Shown here one piece after another: positions 33,231 to 44,801 of a stretch of 64,000 nt of DNA. Within the stretch, counting starts at the first letter, position 1. Each line of letters opens with the position of its first letter. The stretch covers positions 259,391,332-259,455,331 of the forward strand of contig NC_066580.1 in NCBI RefSeq assembly GCF_024323335.1, written 5' to 3'. This stretch comes from Lathyrus oleraceus. Lineage: Eukaryota; Streptophyta; Magnoliopsida; Fabales; Fabaceae. A program made the position numbers and the translations under genes. Under the pieces are notes generated by a model. The model searched no databases. It saw only the letters and a list, made by a program, of their open reading frames with translations, and was not told the origin of the DNA.

Positions 33231-35829
33231 AGAATATCCGTTACTAGTTATGTAAACATATCAAGGATAAACTTCCGAGAAGAATCACCAACTACCAGTT
33301 ACTGTGCAGCTTAACAAAGGTTATCAACCACAAAAAAGAGTTATACTACCAGTTACTAGGAAATATACTCAAAAGATAGGATTTACATCTACCAGTTACT
33401 AGGAAATATACTCAAAAGATAGGATTTACATCTACTAGTTACTGGGTAGAAGACCGAAGGAAGAATATCCGTTATCGGTTAAGGTAAACATATCAAGGAT
33501 AAATTTTCGGGGGGAAAATCAAAGAGAATTTTTGTTAACTACCAGTTACCGGGGAGACAACAGAAAGATGACCAGCTGAAGAAAAGGATAAACAATTACC
33601 AGTTACATGGTAATTGAACAATGATAATCTGCCGGTGAAAAGAAAAGATAACTCGCTAGGGAAACGAAAGTAAATCCACTGGGGAAATCAAAAGTAAATT
33701 ACCTTTTACCGTTTACTGGGTAAATTAACACAGGTAAACTACTCAACATCAAGAAGGATATTACCAATTACTGGGTAATAAAATCTAGAAGGACCAAAAG
33801 ATCTATCTGTGTAAGAGCCAAAAAGAAACAGTCAAACAAGACTCAAACCAATGAGGATATAACTCAAGGGGAGTGGTTCCATCTAGATCATGAACTAGGG
33901 AGTAAACAAAAATAATAATCATCCACGACGAAATAACTCAGTGAGGAAGAAGAAAGGATAAACTCTTTCTGCTTAAGGGGTTGTCACTCTACAATGAAGG
34001 AGGACAGACACACCAAATCTGCATGGAGAAATGATATCACCAAAGTAGGGGATAAGAAAAATCAGGTCAAATGTGTAAAATGCAAAATGAAATATTTGAT
34101 GCTATGCATATGCATGTATATGCATGAGTATGTATAGGATTATGCTGACAAACGAGCACAAAGGATACAAACATGAAAATACAATCATCATAACTAGATA
34201 CTCGGCTAATATAAACAAGGTGGGAACACCAACTAGAGAACCTTCTAGGGATGAAAATAAATCATCGATGATATAAACCTATCTTCAAATATTCGATTCC
34301 CTATGGATAGCACACAACCATGTACTCAAGGAAGGCTAGGGATATCACAATCCAAATTCAATGTTCACCTCTGGTTGGGGGAAGACATGGAGAACATGCT
34401 TCCAACCAAAAACTACTGAAGACTCGACGCTCAGAGGAAATGAAAAATATATATCAGTAGCAGTCACAGGGATTAAAACATATCTGACTTCCATACTTAA
34501 CTCTCAGGAGATGATGGATAACTTCTAGGGAATAAGGAATGATTGGCAGAAATCTTGCTTAAAGCTCAAACTCTCTAAGAGAGGAGAAAATACAGCTCGA
34601 CGACATCATTGGGGAACAAAAGCACTATTGAAGATATCAACCGACATGCTAAGGACAAGAGAGATTTGTCGGGGATCCAACATCTCAAGCCGAGGTATGT
34701 ATATATACTTCATTGCAAGAAGTCAACACTGCGGGGGATTTTAGGTCAATACCATATCAAATAGGAGACAACCCTATAGGTGACGTTTACAACAATACTA
34801 CTCAGAATCAAATTCCGTATGAACAGGGAGATCTTTCATTAGAAGAGGAAACTTCGTGGGGAATCCACGTCACGACAAGAGGCAAAACTCCGAGTGGGGA
34901 ACTAGTGAGAAGACAAATTCCATTAGATATCTCATCAATCAAGATCAACTTTATGGGGACTTCACTGGGGAATAAAATCCACCAGGACAAATCATGTGTC
35001 GCACGAGGATGCAAACAACAACATATTCCTTAAAAAGGAACCAACAGTCATAAGAATCTTCTTGGAGGATTGAGAAATAAACCAATTCCAAGGTACCAAA
35101 AAATATCAACTAGACTGGAAAAAACTCACAAAGGGGAAACACTACCACGGTTATGCAACAACCAAATAAAGGTGTTGGGATCTGAAAATCAAATAATGGT
35201 TTCACCGGAGATCCAAGGTTCAATCACAAAACAATGCAAACCGAGGATGAAAAATCCATGACAGCCTCAGCTGGAGAAAGATGATGCACTGCAAAGAGAA
35301 CAACACATCATCTTTACAAGGGATAAACAACAAACTTCTTGGGGAGAAAACACTTCCAAACACTGCTTGGGGAAGGCAACAATGCTTCACACGTCAAGAC
35401 TTACCATTCTCAAATTGATGTTGACATTCCTTTTCGAATTCAATGTTCTTAAAGTAAATGCATTATTATTTTATAAAAAATGTTTATTCATTGATTCATT
35501 TATTTAAAAAATTATCACCATAAAAATACAATTTTATTAAACAAAAACAAATAAGAATAACAATCAATTGGATAAAGGCTCAACTTTATTTAATATAATG
35601 GTAGTCTGCAAATGGAAGGACTCCGTGAATCTTTAGAAAGTTTGAAAATGGTAATATACATGGAAAAAATGGCTACATTGAATACAATGACCACTACTCT
35701 CCCTACTGAATTTTAAATCCATTGTGCTTTGTCCTTGGTTTAGAATGACGAATGAGAACCAAATGACTGGCAATGTTGCTTCAATGATCAGGTCTAACCG
35801 GATGCAATTACTTGCCATAATCCCTAATT

Positions 35830-35982
35830 TTTGCCTAGATTGCCCCAAGGTGGGGTGCTCAATCTACCGGGATTATTTTTTTGTTTTATGTCTCTAATTT
35901 TTGCCTCGACCGCTCTTTTGGGTTTTCAATCCACCGAGATGCTCATTTTTGCCTAAGTCGCCCTTTCGGATTTTCAACTTAG
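35830..35982 (-). other. Three-hairpin module after the pol stop (element C)
   Basis: In element sense CTAAG (35982-35978) pairs with a CTTAG-type partner (35957-35953); a middle stem has an altered CCGAAAGGG loop; module 3 pairs TAGATTG (35866-35860) with CAATCTA (35842-35836). Same order and spacing as in A and B. Confidence 0.6.
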
Positions 35983-36000
35983 CGAGTTGTTCTTTATTTT

Positions 36001-37381
36001 TTAGGCTAAGTATTTCTTGACTACATCGGCGTTCACAGGACGAGTCAACTTTTCATCATCCATAGTTGTAAGAATCAATGCACCGCCTAAGAAGGCTCTC
36101 TTGACAACATATGGGCCTTCATAATTAGGAGTCCACTTTCCCCTAGAATTAGGTTTGAAAGATAAGATCTTCTTGAGCACGATATCACCTTATTGGAACA
36201 GACGAGGTTTGACCTTATTATCAAAAGCTTTCTTCATTCTCTGATGATATAACTGACCATGGCACATGTCAGTCAATCTCTTCTCTTCAATCAAATTCAC
36301 TTAATCATATCTGCTCTGACACCATTCAACTTTGGACAACTTGGCTTCCATCACGACACGCATTGACAAGATCTCAACCTCCACGGGGAGCACAACTTCC
36401 ATGCCAGAAACAAGAGAGAAATGGGTTTCCCCTGTCGAAGTGCGGACGAATGTATGGTACCCATGCAAAGCAAATTGGAGCATCTCATGCCAATATTTTC
36501 ACGTCACAACCATCTTCTAGATAATATTCTTAATACTCTTGTTCGCATCTTCAACAACCCCATTCATCTTGGGTTTGTATGGAGAATCATTATGATGTGC
36601 TATTTTGAAGTCTTTGCAAAGTTCTTCCATCATGTTGTTATTATAGTTTGATCTATTATCATTAATGATCTTACTCGGCACACCATATCAACATATGATA
36701 TAATTCTTGATAAACCTCACAATAACTTGCTTGGTCACATTAGCATATGATGCCGCTTCAACCCACATCATGAAGTAATCAATAGCCACTAAAATAAAAC
36801 GATTTCCATTTGATACCTTGGGCTCTATAATGCCAAGCATAGTAACTCCCCACATGGAGAAAGGCCATGGATAGGAAATGATATTCAAAAGTGTCAGAGG
36901 AACATGAATCTTATCCGCATAAATTTGACACTTGTGGCATTTCTTCACATAATGACAATAGTCAAATTCCATTGTCAGCCAATAGTAACCTGCTCTCAAC
37001 ATCTTTGTTTCCATAGCATGTCCATTGGAATGAGTACCAAAGGAACCTTCTTGGACTTCTGTCATCAATAAGTCTTTGTGTATATCATGGCATCCGAGCA
37101 AAACCATATCGAAATTTCTCTTGTAAAGCACATCACCATTCAGGTAGAAGTTGCCGGCCAATCTTCTCAAAGTCTTCTTGTCTTTCAAAGATGCCCCAAG
37201 CAGGTAAATCTGACTTTGGAGGAAACATTTGATATCATGGTACCATGGCTTATCATCTTTGATCTCTTCAATAACAAATACTTAATCTGGCCTATCAAGG
37301 TGCATCACAGTCAGCTTAGGAACTTCATTCCAAAAACTCACAATAATCATGGAAGCTAACGTTTCAAGAGCATCTTCCATC
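36001..37381 (-). pseudogene. pol: Pol fragment of element C (end of RNase H and integrase)
   Basis: Starts, in element sense, inside the last archaeal-type RNase H motif (MEDALETLASMI at 37381) and ends at the TAA at 36003-36001. Contains the integrase zinc motif (H..H..CHKC, 37095-36920), the catalytic-core start WGVTMLG (36860 region; the usual first Asp is replaced by Thr), the TDN-like segment and NGVVE region around 36550-36700, and the C-terminal part to 36001. Interrupted by several stops and frameshifts: the longest open pieces are 37188-36688 and 36483-36301. Non-functional. Confidence 0.85.
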
Positions 37382-37672
37382 TGTAGCGGTAATTTCATGA
37401 TCATCAAGCTATGGATAAGCTAGACATCAAATAACAAGAGTCGCCACCGCGATTTTATTGTTTCCAAGGGAAAACGGAAAAAGTACGAACAAAATCCAAG
37501 AATAAGAAGTTTTCAAATCAAAACTAATAAAATGCCAGAGATTACAGGTAAGGGGGTTGGTTACACAGAGGGAAGGTGTTAGCACCCAAAGTGTCCTAGG
37601 TACTCTTAGGGAGCCCTTTCTTGTGTGCATGTGTATTTTTGTACAAATTGATGTTAGCAAGCAAATAGAATT

Positions 37673-37688
37673 GGGGGGGGGGGGGGGG
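37673..37688. repeat. G16 homopolymer
   Basis: Sixteen G in a row on the plus strand (C in element sense). The same site has six G in D's 5' LTR (about 54698) and six in the fragment at about 10034, so the run expanded here or is a base-calling artefact. Confidence 0.8.
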
Positions 37689-40570
37689 TGAGAAAAGAAT
37701 TCATTAATTATATTTTTGTGTTTTGACAAGACCTTCAGACTTGTGCTATGTACCAACATATAAATGAGGGTTTAAAACCTCGTAGTTCATGGTATAAATT
37801 TTAAAGTGGGTGCATTGTTTTTTAACAAAAATTAGGTTTGAAAGACACAAACGGCTAAAAAATGGTTTCAATAAGTTAATTCTTTTTGGCTTTCTGAAAA
37901 TTTTAAGTCAAGTATAGTAAAGTATATTTACAAGTTGGATTAGGAAAAGAAGTTTGAAAATGCAATGGCTTAACGCCAAAGTTTCTAGTTTGTAAAAGTG
38001 GTCAAAGTTTGAAAATCTACAAACACAAGCAAATAATATTTTTCAAAGGAGGGAGAGATTTTAAAATTGAAGAAGTGGGGAGGAGATGAAGAGACTAATC
38101 CTAAGTAAAAATTTAAAAGTTAAGAGTTGAAAAGATTTGACCGATGGGTTGCAATTCAATAGACAAGAGTGTCATATAGAAACCACAATTCCCTTGGACA
38201 TTAGAATAAAGAAACAAATAATGCACAACTTGAAGAGCAAGGCATCAAATAAAGATATCCACATCCAAACATAGCAACTCCATGATCTTCTTCAAATTCG
38301 CCCTTGTAGCAGATGAATTCCACAATGCCACAAGTCACAGGTTCAAAATAACAGCTTCATAATGATCATGTTACAAATGAACTCAAATGGATCTTCAATG
38401 ATGTATCAGATGAAGTTTCAAATTACAAACATTTGGTTACATGAAAGTTGGCATTTGCCAAGTCCTTTGCATAGGGAGTGTTACCTAAATTCTAAGTCCA
38501 ATAGTCTCAGATCAAACCAACAGTCCACACAAGATATTTTTTAGGGTTTTTGTTCTTATTATGTACATTAATGGTCAAAGACCACACAATCAAACATAAT
38601 ATACACAAACAAAATATATCACACAAGTATAGTCCAAGTGGACAAAGTGAAAATGACATTAACATAAACAATTAGAATGGTATGAATAATGACAAATGAA
38701 TAAGACTTTAAGATAAAGTGCATTAAAGTAAATGACTTGAAATTAAATGTTAGTTGTTAATGAGTTAGAAGCTAGTATTGATTTTGCTTTGCTTTTGTTT
38801 TAAGTCATTCTTTGGAGAACACTCAACCCATTTATCATAAGCATGGATCCTTGAACCAAGACATCTTCCAAAGGAAGTAAAAAAGGCTAAGTTTCCACAC
38901 AATACCATGAAAGAGGGGAGACTTACAATCTCACTAACTAGAATGCTATGCCTTTTGTGTCAAAATTTAGCGATATGTTAAGCAATCGTAATTGGTCTTA
39001 TGTAGAAGTCATAACTATTTGAGGTCGGCCAATAGAACTTTGGTGTTAATGCATGTTAGAGACATACTATAATGGACTATGCTCATGAAACATACCACAC
39101 ACAAAAAAGAATATGCAAAAGTGGTGGCCTAATCTCATTCATACTTATCTTGACTTTGCCATCAACTAGCCTTAGGAGGTAGAGATATCATAGGTCCATG
39201 ACATGAATGCATAAAGAAGGGGAATGAGATGAAGAGGGAGGGGAGATAGATCAAACTCAAATTGGACAAAGGAGGACTTTAACCAAATTAATATCATTCA
39301 TTCATTTTGGGAGATGGAATGTACATTCCATCAATCCCCTAAATCCAATGATCTTAATCTAACGAAGTCAAATCAACCTTGACCAAGGCCCAACAGCATA
39401 AGTCAAACTTACAAAACCAATCAAAATGGCTCAACACAATTATTTGACATTTATTCAATTTAAAAATACTAAAACAAATGCATTAAATTAAATATGGTTG
39501 GTCAATTTTCTAAAACCTCATCAAAACACCAACGAAATGGCCATGAGATTTATCATAGGTCAAACAAGGTCAAAGGACCTTGGAGAAAAACTTTCAGAAT
39601 TTTTGGAAACTTAAAAGTATTTTTAAACAATTAAAAGTCATCACAAAATCAATTAAATCATGAAAAATATTAATAATGATCCAAAAAATGATTTTAATTC
39701 AAAATATGAAAGAGGATTTTATTTAAATTTTTTTGGTGAAACTCTCATATTTTTTGGATCAATAGTAAAATTAATATGAATTAATGAAAATCAAAGGAAT
39801 AAAATGAAAATCAAAAAATACAAAAAAACGTGGACTACTTGATCTCCCTCATTAATTGAGGTGGCAGATTTAGTGGACACAAATGCGCGTTCCATGATGG
39901 AACTTAGTTAGCGCGCCACACAAGTGGTAATCAAAACCAACGCCTGTGATTAAAACAATTTGAAAAGGAATAATGGTTCTGAAGCGTGCCACCTCGCTGT
40001 CGGAGCAAAAGGTCGGTCACCTTCTCAGGCGAACCTCGCCAGACTGGTTCAATCATCACCATGACTAAAATAAAAAATGAGGACATGATCTGAAAGAAAA
40101 AATGGCATAGAGCACGTATCTGACCTCAATTTTAACTAACTCTAAATATATAGAAAGATATGAGGATTTGAATTTTGAGGTGTGTCGACTGAGTTGCTTC
40201 GATTTGACCTCAAAGTAAATCAATCTTCTTGCCTACATTGGTAGGACTTCAGACAACCAAATATCCAAGAGAATTGATGAGAATTGAGTGAGAATCAAAG
40301 AGAAGAAAAAATCTGGAAAATACCTTCAATGTTGTGCAGAACTTGCTCTCTCTTGCTTCAATTCACGTTTGGTCCTGCTCCAATAGTTTGCATAAGTGGA
40401 TTAGGATTGGTACAAAGCTTTGGATCCTAGAGTTTTTGAATCTCCAAACAGTGAGATTCAAACTCAATTTTCAAGTGAAAACTATCAGGTTTTCCTTTGA
40501 ATTGTGAGGGTTTGAAGAGGGGAAGCAAAGTTGGCGCGCAAGGATCCTCTCAAATGAGCTCATAGGGTCT

Positions 40571-40580
40571 CTATTTATAG
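40571..40580 (-). promoter_or_regulatory. TATA box, 3' LTR of D
   Basis: CTATTTATAG on the plus strand, i.e. CTATAAATAG in element sense, about 1.5 kb from the LTR start, as in B. It would drive transcription leftwards into element C. Confidence 0.6.
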
Positions 40581-42097
40581 CAAATTGAAGTGTTATTTGC
40601 ACACTTGAAATTTCCTCCATAATTGGCAATGTCATGCTCATGCTTGCATGGGCGTGTACAGGCCCATGAAGCAATGCACTAAGATCCAAATTCAACTGTG
40701 CTAAAGTTTGAATGAAGCTTGATTGGCAAGGAAAAGTGAAATGGTTATTTGGTGTTTTGATTTTGCCAATCTATGCAGGCCTATTATCACCTTGCACGGC
40801 CCTAGCAAACCTCATCCAAAATGAATGAATTAGGACTCTTTGGAAAGCTTAGATCAAGAGGAATAACTCTTACGTTGAACATTTTCCATTTGGAACTTGG
40901 ATCATGATGAATTTGGAGGTGGAAGTTTGGAAAGTTTAACATGTTGAAGACTTTTCTAAGTGTCAAGTCATATACTTCAATATTCCACCTTGCTTAATTT
41001 TTTATGTGGGCTCCAAATGAGAAAAGTGTCTTCAACAAAGTTGTAGCTATTTCAAATACCTTCAAAATGGTCACCAATTTGACATCATATGGATTCATAA
41101 TGAGAGAGTTATGCATTTCTGAAGTTGAGGAAAATCACTTGTTCAATGGTATTGGTCCAAAATGACCTATAATGTATCCTCATATCACATGATCATAAAA
41201 GTTGATTTAGCCTTGACTCCAAACATAAAAGTTGAATTATACATCTTGAATTTTATTTTTCAACTTGGAAATCTTTCATCTCATAAAAATTGCGCAAGTT
41301 ATGGCCTTGGGAAGTTGACTTTCAAATTAGGGTTTAGACAAAATGACCTTTAATGTTTCAACATAGAAAATGATTTTCCAAGAAAAACTAGCTCTAGACC
41401 TCAACATGAAAGTTGTTTGTAATGGCATCTAGAGTAACTTTTATTTTGGAATCATTTCCATATGATGCAAATTGTAGGATATAGGGCCTAGGGAGACCCA
41501 ATTTTGATCAGATGAATTCATCTGGCCAACCACCATCAACCAACTAGCTATCTCGCAATTCTCTTGACTTTTTTGGCTCATGATAGATCATATATGCATA
41601 ATATGATGAAGTTTTTTATTGTCCCTTGATGAATTTGATTAATTGATGAGGAAGCTTGTTGAAGAAGTTACTAAAGATACCCAGACAAACTAGGGTTTCC
41701 AAGGCAAACCAACTCCAAACTCTTGAAGAAATCTTGATTAAAATAACATGAAAAGATCATTGGGACTCATATATGATGCTTAGAGATACTGTGGATCATT
41801 CCTTAGTTGTGTTCTTAGCCATGAGGGTCTTAAACCCTGTATATGAACTTGATAGATCAATAGGGATCATGCCCTACCTACAAAAGAGTTAGACAAATGC
41901 AAAGACATATTTTTGGTTTTTTGGTTAGAAAAATTACAATATACAAGTATGAGACAGTCACATGGTGCTTGGTGACCTCTCCGAAAACAAACCCAGTGAA
42001 AGAGGGGTAAGGAGGATGCCAATGTGTGATTCCAATGCTAGTGCATATGATGAAATTGCATGAGGGATCTTAGGGTCAAAATTGGGGTCCTACGGCT

Positions 42098-42107
42098 GCC
42101 CCTACTT
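42098..42107 (-). other. Polypurine tract of D
   Basis: Element sense AAGTAGGGGC followed by AGC and the LTR start. Confidence 0.75.
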
Positions 42108-42599
42108 AAGGACATTCTAACTGAGGAGGTGAAGGTTAAAATCTTTGTATCGACTCAGTAGAATGGGCTTAAATAACAACATACAAAAACGAATTTGTTT
42201 CCTAAGAGACCTCATGATGCATATGATATGAATGTAAAAGAAAATCCTCTGTGGGGAAATGTTGCCACAACGGAAAAGAAATCAGAGCGACTGAAAGTCC
42301 GCAGGAGCACAATGCATTCCGTAAGGAAAGCTCACTGGGGAAACAGAGACTCTAGGGGGGAATAAAAGGGTTATGCATAGGGCAGGCTATGACTTAAAAA
42401 CTGCTGGGAGACTAGAGGAATCCCATAAAAAATGGAAAGACTCAGCCGGAGAAACAAAATTATCTCCATGGGAAACGAGTGGATCAGCATAAAACTGACA
42501 TACTTGAATCATGCAGGAACAACGATTTCACTAAGGAAATGCGCGCTCAACTCAACTGGGGGAAGAAATAGACTTCAACACAGGAGGAGCAGAAATTTA

Positions 42600-43360
42600 T
42601 TATCTGCTACCAGTTACTGGGTAAGTAGATAACAAAGATCTGACAGAGAGGACATTCGTCATTGGTTAAGATAAACATATCAAGGATGACTCGCTGGGAA
42701 ACACCAGACGGGTGTATTCGTTACCAGTTACTGGGTAAGAATAGCCTTGCTGGGGAAAAGTACAGAAATAGGATTTACAACTACCATTTACTGGGCAGAA
42801 GACCAAAGATGAGAATATATGTGACCGGTTAAGGTTGACATATCAAGGATAGACTCAAAGGAAAGAAAATCTGTCATCCGTTAAGATGAACATATCAAGG
42901 ATAAACTTTCATGGGGATACCAAGGAGGATATCTGTCATTGGTTAGGATGAACATATCAAGGATAAACCAACTGAACAAAAAGTAGGAATTACATATATG
43001 GAATGCTGGATAGAATATCATCAAAGAGAAGATCTGTCATCGGTTAGGATGAACGTATCAAGGATAGACTCTGTGATGAGAGAAATAGGAATTATATCTA
43101 TCAGTTACTGGATAGAAAACCAAAGAGAGATTATCTGTCACCGGTTAAAGTGAACATATCAAGGATATACTCTACGAAGGGGGGGGGGGGGGGGGGGGGA
43201 AGCAAGATGAACGTATCAAGGATATACTTCCTTGGGAAACATAAAATGAATCCACTGGGGACTCCACTAGGGAGAAAGCAGGGGTACTTTTGCCGAGTTT
43301 TGGGCAAGAAGTAACAAACTGCAAACCAAGAATAATATTACCAGTTACTGGGTAATAAAC
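42600..43360 (-). repeat. Degenerate minisatellite in D 3' UTR
   Basis: On the plus strand two motifs alternate: ACCAGTTACTGGGTA-like copies (42608, 42723, 42783, 43339 region) and GGTTA-GATGAACATATCAAGG-like copies (near 42665, 42830, 42880, 42945, 43035, 43145, 43205). Spacing is irregular, 50-165 bases. The second motif also occurs three times in C (near 32870, 33250, 33490). Confidence 0.7.
43179..43199. repeat. G21 homopolymer
   Basis: Twenty-one G in a row on the plus strand (C in element sense), inside the 3' UTR minisatellite of D. It replaces part of a repeat unit. Confidence 0.8.
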
Positions 43361-44645
43361 TCTTAGGGGACCCAAAACATCTATCTAGGTAGGATCTAGA
43401 AAGAAACGGTCAATCAAGACTCAACCCAATGAGGATATAACTCAAGGGGAGAGGTTCCATCCAAATAATCAACTAGGGAGGAAACTGAAGTACTGATCAT
43501 CCACGAGGAAATAACTCAGTGGGCAAAGGAGAAAGGTTAAAATCTTTCTGCTTGGGGGGCTGACACTCTATATTTGAGGGAGGACATACACCAAACTCGT
43601 ATGGGGATAAAGTACCTCCATAACAGAGAATAAGAATCACATGAATGAGTCAACAAGTGTGATGATGAAACCATGAATTTATATGAGTGTATATGTACAT
43701 GTATATGTAAATATGATGATTATGCTGACAAAAAAATCGCAAAGGGTACAAGGGTGTCGCAAAATTTGAATCATCAATACAATTCTCGATCAATCCACAA
43801 AAAAGGGAGACAACTGCTGGATAAAGGATGGATCAGCGTCCCAAAGGCCCAAACCTAGTTGGGGAAGGAGGAGGTCTACTGAGAAAGACTTTTATCGAGT
43901 CTGTGGGGAATTTTAGGTTAACACCATATCAAATGGGGAACAACCATGCTGAGGATAAACACAAATAGTTGCTCAGAAACCAGGAGAAAACTCTGACTGG
44001 GAGTGAATCTGATGATGACTGGTGAGGAAACCAAAGTTCTGCCGAAATCATGCAAAATGTTGTAACCAAATGTTTCCACTCAGCTGGGAACTCGGCTGGG
44101 GAAAAGCGAACAATAATCGTCTATAGAAATCAACAAACATCGAGTGATGAACAATGTTGTCGGGGATGAAAGATAAATTGCGCCTACTTCTTGGGGAGAA
44201 CCATTACTTCTCCACACTTAGGGCTTACCGCTTTCGAATCACTGTTGATATTCCTTCTAAATGAAATCGATTATTTAAAATTACTACTTTTATATGTTTT
44301 AAGAAAACATGTTTTGATTAAAACTTTAATTTTCAAAAACGATCATAATAAAATTTAAAACTATTTGGCTAAAATAAATAAGAGTAGAAATAATTGGATA
44401 AAAGCTCAACTTTATTTAATAGAATGGTAGTCTGTAAATGACCATTGAGCTCAGCTCTTGATATCCATTAACTTGAAAAGGGTTACATTGAATACAAATG
44501 ACCATTAATCCTTCCACCAAATCTTGATATCCACTGTGCTCTTGGCCGCTACTGGGGATGATGGATCACCGTCGACCATTGAGCTCAACAAAGTCTCCAA
44601 ATTTGAAGATCAGCAGGATACAATTACTTGCCATAATCCCTAATT

Positions 44646-44801
44646 TTTGCATAAATTTCCCCAAGATGAGGTACTCAATTTATCGGGATAATTCTTTTCT
44701 GTTTTTATGTCTCTAACTTTTGCTTGGATCTCCCTTTCGGGTTTTCAATCCACCGAGATGCTCTTTTTTGCCTAATCCGCCCTTTCGGGTTTTCAACTTA
44801 G
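44646..44801 (-). other. Three-hairpin module after pol (element D)
   Basis: Element sense: CTAAG (44801-44797) faces ATTAG (44776-44772), one mismatch from the ideal CTTAG; a CCCGAAAGGG loop motif is intact at 44788-44779; module 3 pairs TAAATTG (44682-44676) with AAATTTA (44658-44652), also one mismatch. The stop codon reached by D's extended pol frame lies inside this module. Confidence 0.55.

Larger units (their letters stand above)
32336..36000 (-). other. 3' UTR of element C
   Basis: 3.7 kb with no coding sense. From the stop codon on: three-hairpin module, a stretch shared with A's 3' UTR (34735-34790), then arrays of ACCGGTTACTGGGTAG-type motifs (32850-33780 on the plus strand) and a run of CTGGGGA-type short motifs. 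Confidence 0.75.
30281..37381 (-). mobile_element. Element C: 3' part of an Ogre-type element, minus strand
   Basis: In element sense: pol from the end of the archaeal-type RNase H (37381) through integrase to its stop (36001), hairpin module, long 3' UTR with minisatellites, polypurine tract, and the first 2 kb of the 3' LTR. The 5' side is cut by the end of element D's 3' LTR at 37382, consistent with D having inserted into C's pol. Confidence 0.85.
37382..42094 (-). mobile_element. 3' LTR of element D (4713 bp)
   Basis: Element-sense start at 42094 reads CGTAGGACCCC where TGTAGGACCCC is expected, so the terminal TG has become CG. It ends CCGCTACA at 37382. TATA box at 40580-40571. Contains a run of 16 G (plus strand) at 37673. 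No credible coding frame. Region 39430-39850 is very AT-rich. Confidence 0.9.
42108..44797 (-). other. 3' UTR of element D
   Basis: 2.7 kb with no coding sense, organised like those of B and C: hairpin module near the pol end, shared middle part (43910-43950 matches A and C), degenerate CCCAGTAACTGGT repeats at 42600-43360, polypurine tract. Includes a run of 21 G. Confidence 0.75.

Noticed and set aside
33026..33450. Regularly spaced repeats that could suggest a CRISPR array
   Set aside because: The unit is a continuous 41-bp tandem repeat without unique spacers, in a plant retrotransposon UTR.
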